From the NCBI GenBank assembly GCA_019689555.1, contig JADGHE010000005.1, positions 25,133 to 89,132 on the forward strand: a stretch of DNA of 64,000 bases, written 5' to 3'. The notes beneath the pieces are model-generated. The model saw only the letters and a program-made list of their open reading frames with translations. It was not told the DNA's origin and searched no databases. Made by a program: the position numbers and the translations under genes. This stretch comes from Variibacter sp. (GTDB lineage Bacteria > Pseudomonadota > Alphaproteobacteria > Rhizobiales > Xanthobacteraceae). Shown piece by piece: positions 34,395-44,680 of this stretch (positions are counted from its first letter, which is position 1; every line of letters starts with the position of its first letter).

Positions 34395-35696
34395 TCAGAC
34401 GTATTCGTACACGGTACGCCCGGCCACGATCGTGCGCACGACACGGCCCTGCAGGCGCGCTTCGTCGAACGGCGTATTCTTGCATTTCGACTTCAGCTCG
34501 GCGGGATCGAGCACCCACGGCATGTCGAGATCGACGACGATGACGTCGGCGCGCGCGCCGGGCTTCAAGGTTCCGCCCGGGATGTCGAGCAGCTCGGCGG
34601 GGCGTGTGGACATCGCCTTGAACAGGGTCGTCAGGGTCACGTGCTGCCCATGGACGAGCCGAAGGGCGGCGACGAGCATGGTTTCGAGGCCCACGGCGCC
34701 CGGCTCCGCTTCCGCGAAGGGGCGGCGCTTGGTCTCGACGTCCTGCGGGTTGTGGTCGGACATGATGACGTCGAGCAGGCCGGACGCCAGGGCCTCCACG
34801 AGCCGTTGACGGTCCTCCTCGGCGCGCAGGGGCGGCGTGACCTTGCAGAACGTCCGGTAGGCGCCGACGTCCATCTCGTTCAGCGTCAGATGGTTGATCG
34901 AGGCCGCGGCGGTCACGGCGAGGCCCGCGTCCTTGGCGCGCGCCAGCACGTCGAGCGATTCGCCGCAGGTGATGGAGGCCGCGTGGTAGCGGCCGCCGGC
35001 CATCGAGACGAGGCGCATGTCGCGCTCGAGCATGATGGTCTCGGCCGCCTTCGGAATGCCCGCAAGGCCGAGGCGCGCGGAGAACTCGCCTTCGTTCATC
35101 ACGCCGTCCCCGACGAGGTTCGGATCTTCGGTGTGATGGACGACGAGCGCGTCGAAATCGCGCGCATAGGTGAGGGCGCGGCGCATCACTTGGGCGTTGG
35201 CGACGCTTTTCGCGCCGTCCGTGAAGGCGACGGCGCCGGCCGCCTTTAACAGGCCGATTTCGGCCAGTTCCTGGCCCTTGAGGCCCTTGGTCAGCGCGGC
35301 CATGGGATGGACATGGACGATCGCCGTGTCGCGCGCGCGGCGCAGCACGAAGTCGACGATCGCCGGATCGTCGATCACCGGAGAAGTTTCCGGCTGGCAC
35401 ACGATCGTGGTGACGCCGCCGGCCGCGGCGGCCTGGCTCGCGGAGGCGAGCGTCTCGCGGTGCTCCGCGCCCGGCTCGCCGACGAAGGCGCGCATGTCGA
35501 TGAGGCCCGGCGCGACCACGCGCCCGGCGCAGTCGATGATCTCGGTTTCCTCGGGCACGCCGGAGGCGCGGATGCCGGGCTCGGCGTCGCGCACGATCCC
35601 GTCCGAGATCAGCAGGTCGCCGTGCATGTCGAGATCGCGCGACGGATCGATGATCCGTGCGTTGGCGAGCAGGATCGGACGCGGATCACCGTGCAT
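34395..35696 (-). CDS. pyrC: Dihydroorotase-family protein, HxH metal motif absent
   Basis: 433 residues of the amidohydrolase/dihydroorotase type, with LIDMRAFVGEPGAEHRETLASAS where active enzymes have DxHxHLREPG. The two N-terminal zinc histidines are replaced (Arg-Ala-Phe). Other positions are partly kept: VVHHTEDP, RYHAASIT, SDHNPQDVETKRRPF. It could be an inactive PyrC'-like partner that supports PyrB, as described in Pseudomonas, or an unusual metal enzyme. It lies one base past the small membrane protein and upstream of plsY, in the pyrB operon. The family assignment is firm; activity is doubtful. Confidence 0.85.
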   Translation of the reverse strand: MHGDPRPILLANARIIDPSRDLDMHGDLLISDGIVRDAEPGIRASGVPEETEIIDCAGRVVAPGLIDMRAFVGEPGAEHRETLASASQAAAAGGVTTIVCQPETSPVIDDPAIVDFVLRRARDTAIVHVHPMAALTKGLKGQELAEIGLLKAAGAVAFTDGAKSVANAQVMRRALTYARDFDALVVHHTEDPNLVGDGVMNEGEFSARLGLAGIPKAAETIMLERDMRLVSMAGGRYHAASITCGESLDVLARAKDAGLAVTAAASINHLTLNEMDVGAYRTFCKVTPPLRAEEDRQRLVEALASGLLDVIMSDHNPQDVETKRRPFAEAEPGAVGLETMLVAALRLVHGQHVTLTTLFKAMSTRPAELLDIPGGTLKPGARADVIVVDLDMPWVLDPAELKSKCKNTPFDEARLQGRVVRTIVAGRTVYEYV

Positions 35697-35699
35697 CGT

Positions 35700-35918
35700 T
35701 CACGTCCCGTTGCGTTTGACGCGCCGCTGAGAGAACCAGAGCCGGGCCGCCGCCCCGAGGCAGGCGAAAGCCGCCATCGCCGCCAGCGCGACGATCGTGG
35801 CTTCCCAGGACGGGGCATAGGTGACGATCAGCCACGGCGCGCCGAAGAGCAGCAGCACGGTCAGGAGGCGCACCCGGCGCAGGGCGAACCCCAGCACGTT
35901 GTCCACGAAGCTTGCCAT
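35700..35918 (-). CDS. Small membrane protein of the pyrB-pyrC operon
   Basis: 72 residues. The N-terminal [21 protein letters not shown] leads into a transmembrane helix (LLLFGAPWLIVTY) and a second one (TIVALAAMAAFACLGAAARLWF), with a basic C-tail. Its ATG overlaps the pyrB stop (ATGA) and its stop lies just before the pyrC start, so it is tightly coupled. No function known; a position between pyrB and pyrC is typical of the group. Confidence 0.75.
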   Translation of the reverse strand: MASFVDNVLGFALRRVRLLTVLLLFGAPWLIVTYAPSWEATIVALAAMAAFACLGAAARLWFSQRRVKRNGT

Positions 35919-36871
35919 CACGCATTCGGCAGGCTGCGCGACAGCGCTTCCAGCACCGCCATGCGCACGGCGACGCCCATCTCGACCTGCTCGCGGATCA
36001 GCGACTGCGCGCCGTCGGCGACGGCCGAGTCGATTTCGACGCCGCGGTTCATGGGGCCGGGATGCATCACCAGCGCGTCGGGCTTGGCGTAGCGGAGCTT
36101 GGCCTGATCGAGGCCGTAGTAATGGAAATACTCCTGCACCGACGGCACGAAGGAGCCGTTCATCCGCTCCCGCTGGAGGCGGAGCATCATCACGATGTCG
36201 GCGCCGGCGAGGCCCTCGCGCATGTCGCGCGCGACCTCGACGCCCATGCGCTCGATGCCCGGCGGCAGCAGCGTCGACGGTGCGACCACCCGCACGCGCG
36301 CGCCCATCGTGTTGAGAAGAAGGATGTTCGAGCGCGCCACGCGCGAGTGCAGAATGTCCCCGCAGATGGCGACGCACAGGCCTTCGATGCGCCCCTTGTT
36401 GCGGCGGATGGTCAGCGCGTCGAGCAGCGCCTGGGTCGGGTGCTCGTGGGCGCCGTCGCCGGCATTGACCACGGCGCAGTCGACCTTGTTGGCGAGCAGC
36501 GCCACCGCGCCGGACGCATAGTGCCGCACCACCAGCAGGTCAGGGTGCATCGCGTTCAGCGTCATCGCGGTGTCGAGAAGGGTCTCGCCCTTCTTCACGG
36601 ACGAGGTGCTGACCGCCATGTTCATCACGTCGGCGCCGAGCCTCTTGCCCGCGATCTCGAAGGACGACTGCGTGCGGGTCGAAGCCTCGAAAAAGAGGTT
36701 GATCAGCGTGCGGCCGCGCAGGGAGGTCCGCTTCTTCTCGATCTGCCGGTTGAGTTCGACGAATTCTTCCGCGAGATCGAGCAGGCCCGTGATCTCGTCG
36801 TATGAAAGGCCCTCGATTCCCAGCAGGTGGCGACGGCCGAGAACGAATGAGGACTTGGTCGCGACGTTCAT
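35918..36871 (-). CDS. pyrB: Aspartate carbamoyltransferase catalytic subunit
   Basis: 317 residues. The transcarbamylase motifs are [69 protein letters not shown] and MLRLQRERM. It joins carbamoyl phosphate and aspartate in pyrimidine synthesis. I use the ATG at 36871 ([17 protein letters not shown]); the frame is open to 36931. No pyrI regulatory gene is seen. It leads the operon with the small membrane gene and pyrC. Confidence 0.95.
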   Translation of the reverse strand: MNVATKSSFVLGRRHLLGIEGLSYDEITGLLDLAEEFVELNRQIEKKRTSLRGRTLINLFFEASTRTQSSFEIAGKRLGADVMNMAVSTSSVKKGETLLDTAMTLNAMHPDLLVVRHYASGAVALLANKVDCAVVNAGDGAHEHPTQALLDALTIRRNKGRIEGLCVAICGDILHSRVARSNILLLNTMGARVRVVAPSTLLPPGIERMGVEVARDMREGLAGADIVMMLRLQRERMNGSFVPSVQEYFHYYGLDQAKLRYAKPDALVMHPGPMNRGVEIDSAVADGAQSLIREQVEMGVAVRMAVLEALSRSLPNA

Positions 36872-36993
36872 CGAAGCCGTGTCTATAGGTGGCCCGGGCG
36901 GCAACGGCAAGGCCGCCGCCGCCCGGTCCACAGCGAACCGCTCAACCGGCGGGGTCGCGCCATGCTAGCATGCGCCCAGGCAAGGGGAAACGC

Positions 36994-38646
36994 ATGACAG
37001 TCCGCGCGCCGGCCGATACCCACGAGGTGTTCAACCAGTCGCCGCCCTTCGTCGACGTCGATCTCTATGCCTGCGACGCCGCGCTGCAGGATGCGGTGCG
37101 TGCGAACGGCGCGGCCGGAGAGGCGGAGGCGCTCTCGGCGTTCGGCCGGCGCTGGGGCTCGGCCGCCATGGCGGAGGCGGCGCGGCTCGCCAACGAATAT
37201 CCGCCGAGACTCAAGACCTACGATGCGCGCGGATTCCGCCGCGACACGGTCGAGTTTCATCCGGCCTATCACGGCTTCATGGCCGAGAGCATCGGGGAAG
37301 GGCTGCACGCCTCGACCTGGACGGCGGAGGGCGCGCCCGCGCCGGCGCCCGCCGAGGTCGCCCGCGCCGCGCGCTTCTACATGGTGGCGCAGGTCGAGAA
37401 CGGGCATATGTGCCCGGTCACCATGACGCGCGCCGCGCTGGGGGCGCTCGCCGCCGAGCCCGCCCTGCGCGACCGTTTGCTGCCGAAAATCCTCTCCCGC
37501 CATTACGACCCGAGCTTCCGCCCCTGGTGGGAGAAGGCCGGGATGACGCTCGGCATGGGCATGACCGAGAAGCAGGGCGGCACCGACGTCCGCGCCAACA
37601 CGACCCGCGCCACGCCCGTCGGCGACGGATACCTCATCGACGGACACAAGTGGTTCATGTCCGCGCCCATGTGCGACGCCTTTCTGGTGCTGGCGCAGGC
37701 GCCCGGCGGTCTCACCTGCTTGCTGATGCCGCGCTTCCGCCCGGACGGGCAGGTGAACGGCCTGCGCTTCCAGCGCCTCAAGGACAAACTCGGCAACCGC
37801 TCCAACGCCTCGTCCGAGGTGGAGTTCGTCAACGCCTTTGCCTGGCGCGTCGGCGAGGAGGGCAGGGGCGTGCCGACCATCATCCGCATGGTGCAGCTCA
37901 CGCGGCTGGACTGCGCGATCTCTTCCGCCGGGATCATGCGCATGGCGCTCGCGCAGGCGGTGCACCATGCCCGCCATCGCACGGTATTTCAGCGCAAGCT
38001 CGTCGACCAGCCGATGATGCGGCTCTTGCTCGCCGACCTTGCGCTCGACGCCGAGGCGGCGGTCGCCGTCGTGCTGCGGCTCTGCCGCTCGTTCGATGGG
38101 GCGGCGCGCGATCCGCAGGAGGCTGCGCGGGCGCGTCTCCTCACGCCAGTGGTGAAGTACTGGGTGTGCAAGACCGCGCCCGCCTTCGTGTACGAGGCGA
38201 TGGAGTGCCTGGGCGGCAACGGCTACGTCGAGGAGGGCGCCCTTGCGCGCCTCTTCCGCGAGGCGCCGGTGAACGCGATCTGGGAAGGCTCGGGCAATGT
38301 CATGGGCCTCGACGTCCTGCGGGCGCTGGCGCGCGAGGCGGAGGAGTCGCGCGCGGTGCTCGCCGCGCTGGGTGCGGAGGCCGCGGGCCTGCCGGGCGTC
38401 GGCGAAACACTGGCGGCGATCGAGCGGACCCTTGCCGCGCCGGAGCGCGAGGCGCATGCGCGGTCCGCGGTGGAGCGCCTCGCGTTGCTCGCCGCCGCGG
38501 CCGCGCTCGCGACAGGCGCTCCGAGCGGCATCGCCGAGGCCTTCGCCCGCGCGCGCCTTGGGCCGTCCGGCGGCCGCACCTGGGGAACCGCTCCGCTCGA
38601 AGGCAGCGTCGTCACGCGCCTGATCGAGCGCGTGCTGCCGGCGTGA
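36994..38646 (+). CDS. aidB: AidB-type acyl-CoA dehydrogenase
   Basis: 550 residues. The AidB pattern runs end to end: HEVFNQSPPFVDVDLYACDAAL, FHPAYHGFMAES, MGMTEKQGGTDVRANTT, LKDKLGNRSNAS, MRLLLADLALDAEAAVAV and IWEGSGNVMGLDVLRAL. AidB is an FAD protein with weak isovaleryl-CoA dehydrogenase activity that binds DNA and is linked to protection from alkylation. The ATG at 36994 follows AAGGGGA. It is divergent from pyrB. No ada or alkB gene is nearby. Confidence 0.93.
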   Translation: MTVRAPADTHEVFNQSPPFVDVDLYACDAALQDAVRANGAAGEAEALSAFGRRWGSAAMAEAARLANEYPPRLKTYDARGFRRDTVEFHPAYHGFMAESIGEGLHASTWTAEGAPAPAPAEVARAARFYMVAQVENGHMCPVTMTRAALGALAAEPALRDRLLPKILSRHYDPSFRPWWEKAGMTLGMGMTEKQGGTDVRANTTRATPVGDGYLIDGHKWFMSAPMCDAFLVLAQAPGGLTCLLMPRFRPDGQVNGLRFQRLKDKLGNRSNASSEVEFVNAFAWRVGEEGRGVPTIIRMVQLTRLDCAISSAGIMRMALAQAVHHARHRTVFQRKLVDQPMMRLLLADLALDAEAAVAVVLRLCRSFDGAARDPQEAARARLLTPVVKYWVCKTAPAFVYEAMECLGGNGYVEEGALARLFREAPVNAIWEGSGNVMGLDVLRALAREAEESRAVLAALGAEAAGLPGVGETLAAIERTLAAPEREAHARSAVERLALLAAAAALATGAPSGIAEAFARARLGPSGGRTWGTAPLEGSVVTRLIERVLPA

Positions 38647-38786
38647 GGACGAAGGCGGCCGGTTGGGAACCGTCTCCGCGGTGTCGCGCGCGGCGGGGGA
38701 TGGAACGATGGCGCGCGCGAGCCGTTCGCAACAAACGGTTCACCATGATGATCCCGGCGCGGCCGCGCGGGGAGAAGGAGACCAGC

Positions 38787-39098
38787 ATGAATGCGTTTCT
38801 GCGGAGGGGGTTGCTTCTCGCCGGGCTGCTCGCGCTGCCGTTCGTTTCGCCTGCACCGGCGCGCGCAGGCGCGCTTCCGGTGAACGACACCGGCATTCAT
38901 GCCCCGACGCCTGCCGCCACCATCGACGTCCACTATCGGCGCGAATGGCGCCATCACCGTCGCCAGGTACGCCATTGGCGGGCGGCGCGGCGCTCGTGGC
39001 GCGGCGTGCCCTTCGTCGCGGGGCGCAGCCCCTACGGCTGCTACTACGACGAGGGCGGGGGGCGCTACGTCTCGTGCAGCGCAGGCGGATTCCGCTGA
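38787..39098 (+). CDS. Small secreted Arg/His-rich protein
   Basis: 103 residues. The signal peptide MNAFLRRGLLLAGLLALPFVSPAPARA precedes a short stretch rich in Arg and His (RREWRHHRRQVRHWRAARR), and a C-terminal Cys pair. A good GAAGGAG precedes the ATG. The family is unknown; similar short basic secreted proteins are common in Rhizobiales and may bind polyanions or metals. Confidence 0.7.
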   Translation: MNAFLRRGLLLAGLLALPFVSPAPARAGALPVNDTGIHAPTPAATIDVHYRREWRHHRRQVRHWRAARRSWRGVPFVAGRSPYGCYYDEGGGRYVSCSAGGFR

Positions 39099-39286
39099 GG
39101 CGAGATTGCGCGAGAAAAGGCTCGCGCCCGCCGGTCGGCCCGCGCGCGTCCGGATCCCTTCGCACTCAACGGAACGGCCGGGGAGCCGCATTCACCGACG
39201 GGGCAGGAACCTTTCCCCGGCGGAGCCGTTTCCACTTGGATTCCTCGATAAACCCCGGGGCGGGCGAGGACAGCCATGAGGACAGC

Positions 39287-39727
39287 ATGAAAAAGGCATC
39301 CACGTATCTGTTCGGATGTGCGGTTGCGGCGGCTCTGGGCGGTGCGGCGCTGATCGCCGGGCCGGCCGCGGCGGGGCCGCTTTCGTCCAGCGCTCCGGAG
39401 GTGAAGGCTGCGGCGCCGAGCGGCGTCATCATGGTGCAGGGGCGGCGTCAGGGCTGGCGCGGGCATGACGGAGGCCGCCGCCACGGCGGGCGCGGCGCCG
39501 GTATCGCGGCCGGACTGGCGGCCGGAGCAATTTTCGGCGCGGCGGCTGCGGCGGCTGCAAGCCAGCCCTATTACGAGCCCTCTTACGGAGGGTATTACGG
39601 AGGGTATTACGGAGCGCCCAGCGGCTATTACGGAGGGCCCGGCGTCGTATACGAACAGGCCCCCGGCGCCCGCTGCTGGGTCTCCACCGACCGCGACCGC
39701 GGCTACGGCTATTGGGGCCGCTGCTGA
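39287..39727 (+). CDS. Small secreted Gly/Tyr-rich protein
   Basis: 146 residues. The signal peptide MKKASTYLFGCAVAAALGGAALIAGPAAAG leads into RRQGWRGHDGGRRHGGRG, then a hydrophobic Gly/Ala helix (AGIAAGLAAGAIFGAAAAAAA). A Tyr/Gly repeat block (YGGYYGGYYG and GYYGGPG) and a Cys-containing RDRGYGYWGRC end follow. Start by GAGGACAGC. It is probably surface or periplasmic; similar Gly/Tyr-rich proteins occur downstream of one another in this order. Function unknown. It has a 22-bp palindromic sequence after the stop. Confidence 0.75.
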   Translation: MKKASTYLFGCAVAAALGGAALIAGPAAAGPLSSSAPEVKAAAPSGVIMVQGRRQGWRGHDGGRRHGGRGAGIAAGLAAGAIFGAAAAAAASQPYYEPSYGGYYGGYYGAPSGYYGGPGVVYEQAPGARCWVSTDRDRGYGYWGRC

Positions 39728-39760
39728 GCGCCGCGCCACAGGCGCTTTAGGATTGAGCCC

Positions 39761-39782
39761 GGGGCGGACGGCCGTCCGCCCC
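39761..39782. terminator. Perfect 22-bp palindrome between convergent genes
   Basis: The palindrome starts GGGGCGGACGG and ends CCGTCCGCCCC. It lies between the stop codons of the Gly/Tyr-rich protein and ruvX. A strong stem but no U tract, so bidirectional termination is plausible. Confidence 0.5.
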
Positions 39783-39789
39783 GTTCCAT

Positions 39790-40269
39790 TCAGGGTGTCC
39801 GGAGGCGCGCGAGGCGGTCGAGCGCGCCTTGGAGAATGTAGGCCGCCGCGTGCTGGTCGATGACCGCTGCGCGCCGGGCGCGGCTCGCGTCGGCGGCGAT
39901 GAGCTCCCGCTCGACGGCCGCGGTCGAAAGACGCTCGTCCCACAGGGCAATCGGCAGATCGGTCAGCCGCGCGAGATTGCGCGCGAAGGCGCGCGTCGAC
40001 TGCGCGCGCGGGCCTTCCGTTCCCTGCATGTTGATCGGCAGGCCGAGCACGAAGCCGACGGCGCGCCGCTCGGAGGCGAGGGCGAACAGCCGTGCGGCAT
40101 CGGCCGAGAAGGATTTGCGGGCGATCGTCTCGACGCCCGTGGCGAGTCGGCGATCGGGATCGCTTGCGGCAACCCCGATCGTGCGGGTGCCGAGATCGAG
40201 GCCGATCAGAGCACCGCGCTCCGGCAGCAGGGGGGCGATTTCGACGAGGGGGCCGACGGGTGCAGGCAT
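39790..40269 (-). CDS. ruvX: Putative pre-16S rRNA nuclease / Holliday-junction resolvase-like
   Basis: 159 residues of the YqgF RNase H-like fold: [17 protein letters not shown] (Asp), [33 protein letters not shown] and [16 protein letters not shown]. The conserved acidic triad is present. YqgF processes the 5' end of pre-16S rRNA in E. coli. Monocistronic here, convergent with the Gly/Tyr-rich gene. Confidence 0.93.
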   Translation of the reverse strand: MPAPVGPLVEIAPLLPERGALIGLDLGTRTIGVAASDPDRRLATGVETIARKSFSADAARLFALASERRAVGFVLGLPINMQGTEGPRAQSTRAFARNLARLTDLPIALWDERLSTAAVERELIAADASRARRAAVIDQHAAAYILQGALDRLARLRTP

Positions 40270-40411
40270 GCGCGGGCTCTTGGGGGGCTCGGCCGCCAGT
40301 CTATCAGGAATTTCGCCAGGAATTCCGCCGCGGCCGGCGCGGATCCGCCGTTGCGTGGGTCTCGGCAGCGGCTATCTTCCTGTCTGTATCCCATCCGCAA
40401 CGAGAACCGCC

Positions 40412-41110
40412 ATGCAGATCACCTGGTTCGGCCATTCCGCCTTTCGTCTCGATTTCGGAAAGCACGCCGTGCTGATCGACCCGTTCTTCACGGGAAATCC
40501 GGCCTTCGTCTCCGACCGGCAGGCGGCCATTCGCGGCGTGACGCGCATCGTGCTGACGCATGGCCACAGCGACCACGTGGGCGATGCGCTGGAGATCTCA
40601 AAGCAGACCGGCGCGCCCGTGGTCGCCAACTACGATCTGTGCATGTGGCTCGCCGGCAAGGGGCTCGAAAAGTTCGATCCGATGAACACCGGCGGCACGA
40701 CCGACCAGGACGGATTCACCGTGACGCTGGTGCGGGCCGACCACTCCTCCGGCGACATCAAGGACGGCATGCCGATCTATCTCGGCAATCCCTGCGGCGT
40801 GATCATCAAGGCCGAGGGCGAGCCCACCGTCTACCACATGGGCGATACGGACGTCTTCTCGGACATGGGGCTCATCGCCGAACTGCACCAGCCGAAAATC
40901 GCCTTCGTCCCGATCGGCGACCGCTTCACCATGAGCCCGCAGACGGCCGCCTTTGCTGTCAAGCGCTTCTTCAAGCTTGATGCCGTCGTCCCCTGCCACT
41001 ATGGCTCGTTCCCGATCATCGAGCCTAATGCGGACAAGTTCGTGGCCGAGATGCAGGGGCATGCGACGAAGGTGATCGTTCCCCAGAAGGGGGTCGCGTT
41101 CACCGTGTGA
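40412..41110 (+). CDS. UPF0173 metal-dependent hydrolase
   Basis: 232 residues of the MBL superfamily: [32 protein letters not shown] (HxHxDH), [18 protein letters not shown] and [19 protein letters not shown]. The pattern is that of the UPF0173 group, a conserved cytosolic hydrolase of unknown substrate. The ATG is at 40412. Downstream, maeB starts 137 bases later. Divergent from ruvX by 142 bases. Confidence 0.9.
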   Translation: MQITWFGHSAFRLDFGKHAVLIDPFFTGNPAFVSDRQAAIRGVTRIVLTHGHSDHVGDALEISKQTGAPVVANYDLCMWLAGKGLEKFDPMNTGGTTDQDGFTVTLVRADHSSGDIKDGMPIYLGNPCGVIIKAEGEPTVYHMGDTDVFSDMGLIAELHQPKIAFVPIGDRFTMSPQTAAFAVKRFFKLDAVVPCHYGSFPIIEPNADKFVAEMQGHATKVIVPQKGVAFTV

Positions 41111-41247
41111 ACGCCGGCAGCGGGCACCGCGGCCGATTCGACCGGCGCGGGCGGAGGCGGTTCGACGCGCGGCCGGTCGGCCGCGCGGGCCGCGGCCCGA
41201 TTGTCCCTGCACTCTCCGGCCGGGCTTCCCGCGCGGGAAGGAGTGCA

Positions 41248-43560
41248 ATGCCGCAATCGATCTCCGACGACCTGAAGACGAGCGCGCTCGTCTATCATCG
41301 CCTGCCGAAACCCGGAAAGCTGGAAATCCAGCCGACGAAGCCGCTCGGCAACCAGCGCGACCTTGCGCTCGCCTACACACCGGGAGTCGCCGCCGCCTGC
41401 GAGGCGATTGCGGCCGACCCGCAGGAAGCCGCCGGGCTGACGGCCCGCGCCAACCTCGTCGCCGTCGTGACGAACGGCACGGCGGTGCTGGGGCTCGGCA
41501 ATATCGGTCCGCTCGCCTCCAAGCCGGTGATGGAAGGCAAGGCGGTGCTGTTCAAGAAGTTCGCCGGCATCGACGTCTTCGACATCGAGGTCGCGGCCAC
41601 CGACATCGACCATTTCGTCGACGTGGTGGCGGCGCTGGAGCCGACCTTCGGCGGCATCAACCTCGAGGACATCAAGGCCCCCGAATGCTTCGAGGTGGAG
41701 GCGAAGCTGAGGGAGCGGATGAAGATCCCCGTCTTCCACGACGATCAGCACGGCACGGCGATCATCGTGGCGGCGGCGGTGCGCAACGCCCTGCATCTCG
41801 CCGGAAAATCCATCGAAAACGTCAAGATCGTCACGTCGGGCGCGGGGGCGGCGGCGCTCGCCTGTCTCAACCTTCTGGTCTCGCTCGGCGCACGGCGGGA
41901 AAACATCTGGGTCACCGACATCGAGGGGCTGGTCTACGAGGGTCGCACCGCCCTGATGGACCGCTGGAAGGCCGTCTACGCGCAAAGGACGAGCCAGCGC
42001 ACGCTCGCCGAGGTGATCAAGGGCGCCGACATTTTCCTCGGCCTGTCCGCGGGCGGCGTGCTCAAGCCCGAAATGGTGAAGGCCATGGCGGAGCGCCCGC
42101 TGATCATGGCCCTCGCCAATCCGTATCCGGAAATCATGCCGGAGGAGGCGCTGGCCCTTCGCCCCGACGCCATGATCTGCAGCGGGCGTTCCGACTATCC
42201 CAATCAGGTGAACAACGTTCTGTGCTTTCCCTACATCTTTCGCGGCGCGCTGGATGTGGGGGCCACCACCATCAACGAGGCGATGAAGCTCGCCGCCGTG
42301 GAGGCGATCGCCGCGCTCGCGCGCGAGCCGCCGTCCGACGTCGTCGCCCGCGCCTATGGCGGTGAAGCGGCTTGCTTCGGCCCTGGATCGTTGATCCCCA
42401 GCCCCTTCGATCCGCGACTGATCCTGCGCATCGCGCCGGCGGTGGCGCGCGCCGCGATCGAATCGGGCGTCGCGACGCGGCCCATCAGCGATTTTGCGGC
42501 CTATCAGGAGCGCCTGAACCGCTTCGTCTTCCGCTCGGGGCTGATCATGAAGCCGGTCTTCGCGCAGGCCAAGGAGAGCCGCAAGCGCGTCATCTACGCG
42601 GAGGGCGAGGACGAGCGCATTCTGCGCGCGGTTCAGGTCGTCGTCGAGGAGGATCTCGCGCGCCCGGTGCTCGTCGGCCGCCCGGCGGTCGTGGAGTCGC
42701 GGCTTGCGCGCTTCGGCCTTTCCGTGCGTCCGGGACGGGATTTCGATCTCATCAATCCGGAGGACGATCCGCGCTTCCGCGATTATGTCAGCACCTACAT
42801 CGAGGCGGCGGGCCGCAGCGGCGTCACGCCCGACGCGGCGCGCACCATCGTCCGCACCAACGCCACGGTGATCGCGGCCCTGGCGGTGCGGCGGGGCGAA
42901 GCGGACGCCATGCTGTGCGGCGTCGAGGGCCGCTATATGAGCCACCTCTACCACATCCGCGAGGTGATCGGGCTCGCCGCCGGCGTGCGCGACTTCGCGG
43001 CGCTCTCGCTCGTCATCACCAATCGCGGCGTCTATTTCCTGAGCGACACGCAGGTGGCGACGGACCCGACGGCCGAGGAGATCGCCGAGATGGCCGTGCT
43101 CGCGGCGGCCCATGTGCGCCGCTTCGGGCTCACGCCGAAGATCGCGCTCCTGTCGCACTCGGATTTCGGCAGCTACGACAGCGCGTCCGCGCGCAAGATG
43201 CGGCGCGCCTGCCAGATCCTGACGGCCAGCCATCCCGAGCTCGAAGTCGACGGCGAGATGCACGGCGACTCGGCTCTCAACCCGCTGCACCGCAGCCGGG
43301 TGCTGCCGCATTCGCGGCTGAAGGGGGAGGCGAACGTGCTGATCATGCCGAACCTCGACGCCGCCAACATCGCCTATCAGATGATCAAGGAGTTCGGCGA
43401 CGCGCTCCCCGTCGGCCCGATCCTCATGGGGGCGGCCCGCCCCGCCCACATCCTCACCCCCTCGGTGACGGCGCGCGGCGTGGTCAACATGACGGCCGTG
43501 TCCGCGGTCGAAGCCCAGTCGATGTCGGGCAAGCAGGGCTCCTTGAGTTTGTTCGGATAG
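41248..43560 (+). CDS. maeB: NADP-dependent malic enzyme with phosphotransacetylase-like C-terminus
   Basis: 770 residues. Residues 1-430 are the malic enzyme ([77 protein letters not shown]). Residues 440-770 are PTA-like ([45 protein letters not shown]). It converts malate to pyruvate with NADP; the PTA-like part is thought to regulate and to lack transferase activity. AAGGAG precedes the ATG at 41248. Confidence 0.95.
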   Translation: MPQSISDDLKTSALVYHRLPKPGKLEIQPTKPLGNQRDLALAYTPGVAAACEAIAADPQEAAGLTARANLVAVVTNGTAVLGLGNIGPLASKPVMEGKAVLFKKFAGIDVFDIEVAATDIDHFVDVVAALEPTFGGINLEDIKAPECFEVEAKLRERMKIPVFHDDQHGTAIIVAAAVRNALHLAGKSIENVKIVTSGAGAAALACLNLLVSLGARRENIWVTDIEGLVYEGRTALMDRWKAVYAQRTSQRTLAEVIKGADIFLGLSAGGVLKPEMVKAMAERPLIMALANPYPEIMPEEALALRPDAMICSGRSDYPNQVNNVLCFPYIFRGALDVGATTINEAMKLAAVEAIAALAREPPSDVVARAYGGEAACFGPGSLIPSPFDPRLILRIAPAVARAAIESGVATRPISDFAAYQERLNRFVFRSGLIMKPVFAQAKESRKRVIYAEGEDERILRAVQVVVEEDLARPVLVGRPAVVESRLARFGLSVRPGRDFDLINPEDDPRFRDYVSTYIEAAGRSGVTPDAARTIVRTNATVIAALAVRRGEADAMLCGVEGRYMSHLYHIREVIGLAAGVRDFAALSLVITNRGVYFLSDTQVATDPTAEEIAEMAVLAAAHVRRFGLTPKIALLSHSDFGSYDSASARKMRRACQILTASHPELEVDGEMHGDSALNPLHRSRVLPHSRLKGEANVLIMPNLDAANIAYQMIKEFGDALPVGPILMGAARPAHILTPSVTARGVVNMTAVSAVEAQSMSGKQGSLSLFG

Positions 43561-43663
43561 CAGGTTGCGAATACCTGCCCCGGATGCAGTGCGGCGCCGA
43601 ACGCGAAAGCGGGAAGCGGTGCACTGCTGATCCGGTGCGAGGACCAGGCAGGCTGGCCCTTCG

Positions 43664-44557
43664 CTAGGCTGCCTCCTTGTAGAGGCGCATCGCGTTCTCG
43701 ATGTCGTCGAGGGTGGGCAGGGAGCTTTCGATTCCGAGGAAGCGCACGGAGTGCGCGGAGGCTGCGCGGGCGAACAGGAAGTGGTCCACCCACGGCCGTT
43801 CCGGCGCCGAGAGATAGGAATAGATGTATGCGCCATGGAAGATGTCGCCGGCGCCGTTGGTGTCTTTCACCTCATGGGGCGGCACCGCCAGGGCCGGCAT
43901 GGTGCGTATGATCCCGCTCTCGTCGTACCAGACGAGACCCCGCTCGCCGAGGGTGACGCCGCCGATGCGGCAGCCCTTCTCCTGAAGCAGCTGGCACAGC
44001 TCTTCGGGACTGACGCGGAGCTGCTCGCACAGGCGCTCCGAGCACACGGCGACATCGATGAATTCGAGCAGCTCGAGCGTGTTGGAGCGGATGCCGCCGC
44101 CATCGAGCGAGGTCAGGATGCCGCGCTCGCGGCACAGCTTGGCATAATAGATGGCGGCGTCGGCCTGATGGCCGTCGAGATGCAGAGCCCGACACCCCGT
44201 GATGTCGAGCGGCGGCACCGGATGCAAATAGTGGTCATCGCGGCAGCGCAGGATCGCGCGCTTGCCGTTGTTCGGCATGACGAAAGACAGCGACGCTTCC
44301 CGGACCATCCGCGGATGGATCGAAATCCCGTATTTCGCCGCCATGTCGAGAAACATGCGGGACAGCCAATCATTGGCGAGCGACGTCAGAAGGTCCGGCA
44401 CGATCCCGAGCTTGGCGCAGCAGAACGCCGCCGAGACGGCATTGCCGCCGAAGCTGACGGCATACTCCTTCGCCACGGCCTTTTCGTCGCCGGTCGGGAA
44501 ATGATCGGTCACGAACGTGATGTCGATGTAGGTCTGGCCGATAAAGAGTGCCTCCAT
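43664..44557 (-). CDS. PfkB-family carbohydrate kinase
   Basis: 297 residues. The PfkB/ribokinase pattern has an N-terminal GGNAVSAAFCCAKLG and the C-terminal anion-hole motif DTNGAGDIFHGAYIYSYL with the catalytic Asp. It would phosphorylate a sugar or nucleoside; substrate not evident. Start at ATG 44557 with GGAG five bases upstream. Convergent with maeB, 103 bases apart, and divergent from the reductase gene. Confidence 0.88.
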   Translation of the reverse strand: MEALFIGQTYIDITFVTDHFPTGDEKAVAKEYAVSFGGNAVSAAFCCAKLGIVPDLLTSLANDWLSRMFLDMAAKYGISIHPRMVREASLSFVMPNNGKRAILRCRDDHYLHPVPPLDITGCRALHLDGHQADAAIYYAKLCRERGILTSLDGGGIRSNTLELLEFIDVAVCSERLCEQLRVSPEELCQLLQEKGCRIGGVTLGERGLVWYDESGIIRTMPALAVPPHEVKDTNGAGDIFHGAYIYSYLSAPERPWVDHFLFARAASAHSVRFLGIESSLPTLDDIENAMRLYKEAA

Positions 44558-44680
44558 GCCGACTCCGCTATGCCCCCGTGGTTGCAGTCTCGCGCATCAT
44601 TTAGCACAGCCCTGCGCCGCCGTGCCTGCCGGCCTATGTTGCATCCTTGCGATGCGGGGAATGCAGGACCGGAGGTGCCG

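Noticed and set aside
38663..39286. Longer frame extending upstream of the Gly/Tyr-rich protein
   Set aside because: The upstream part overlaps another gene in a different frame; a good Shine-Dalgarno and signal peptide mark the 39287 start.
40999..43836. A 945-codon minus-strand frame
   Set aside because: It is antisense to maeB and shows only His/Arg-rich noise.
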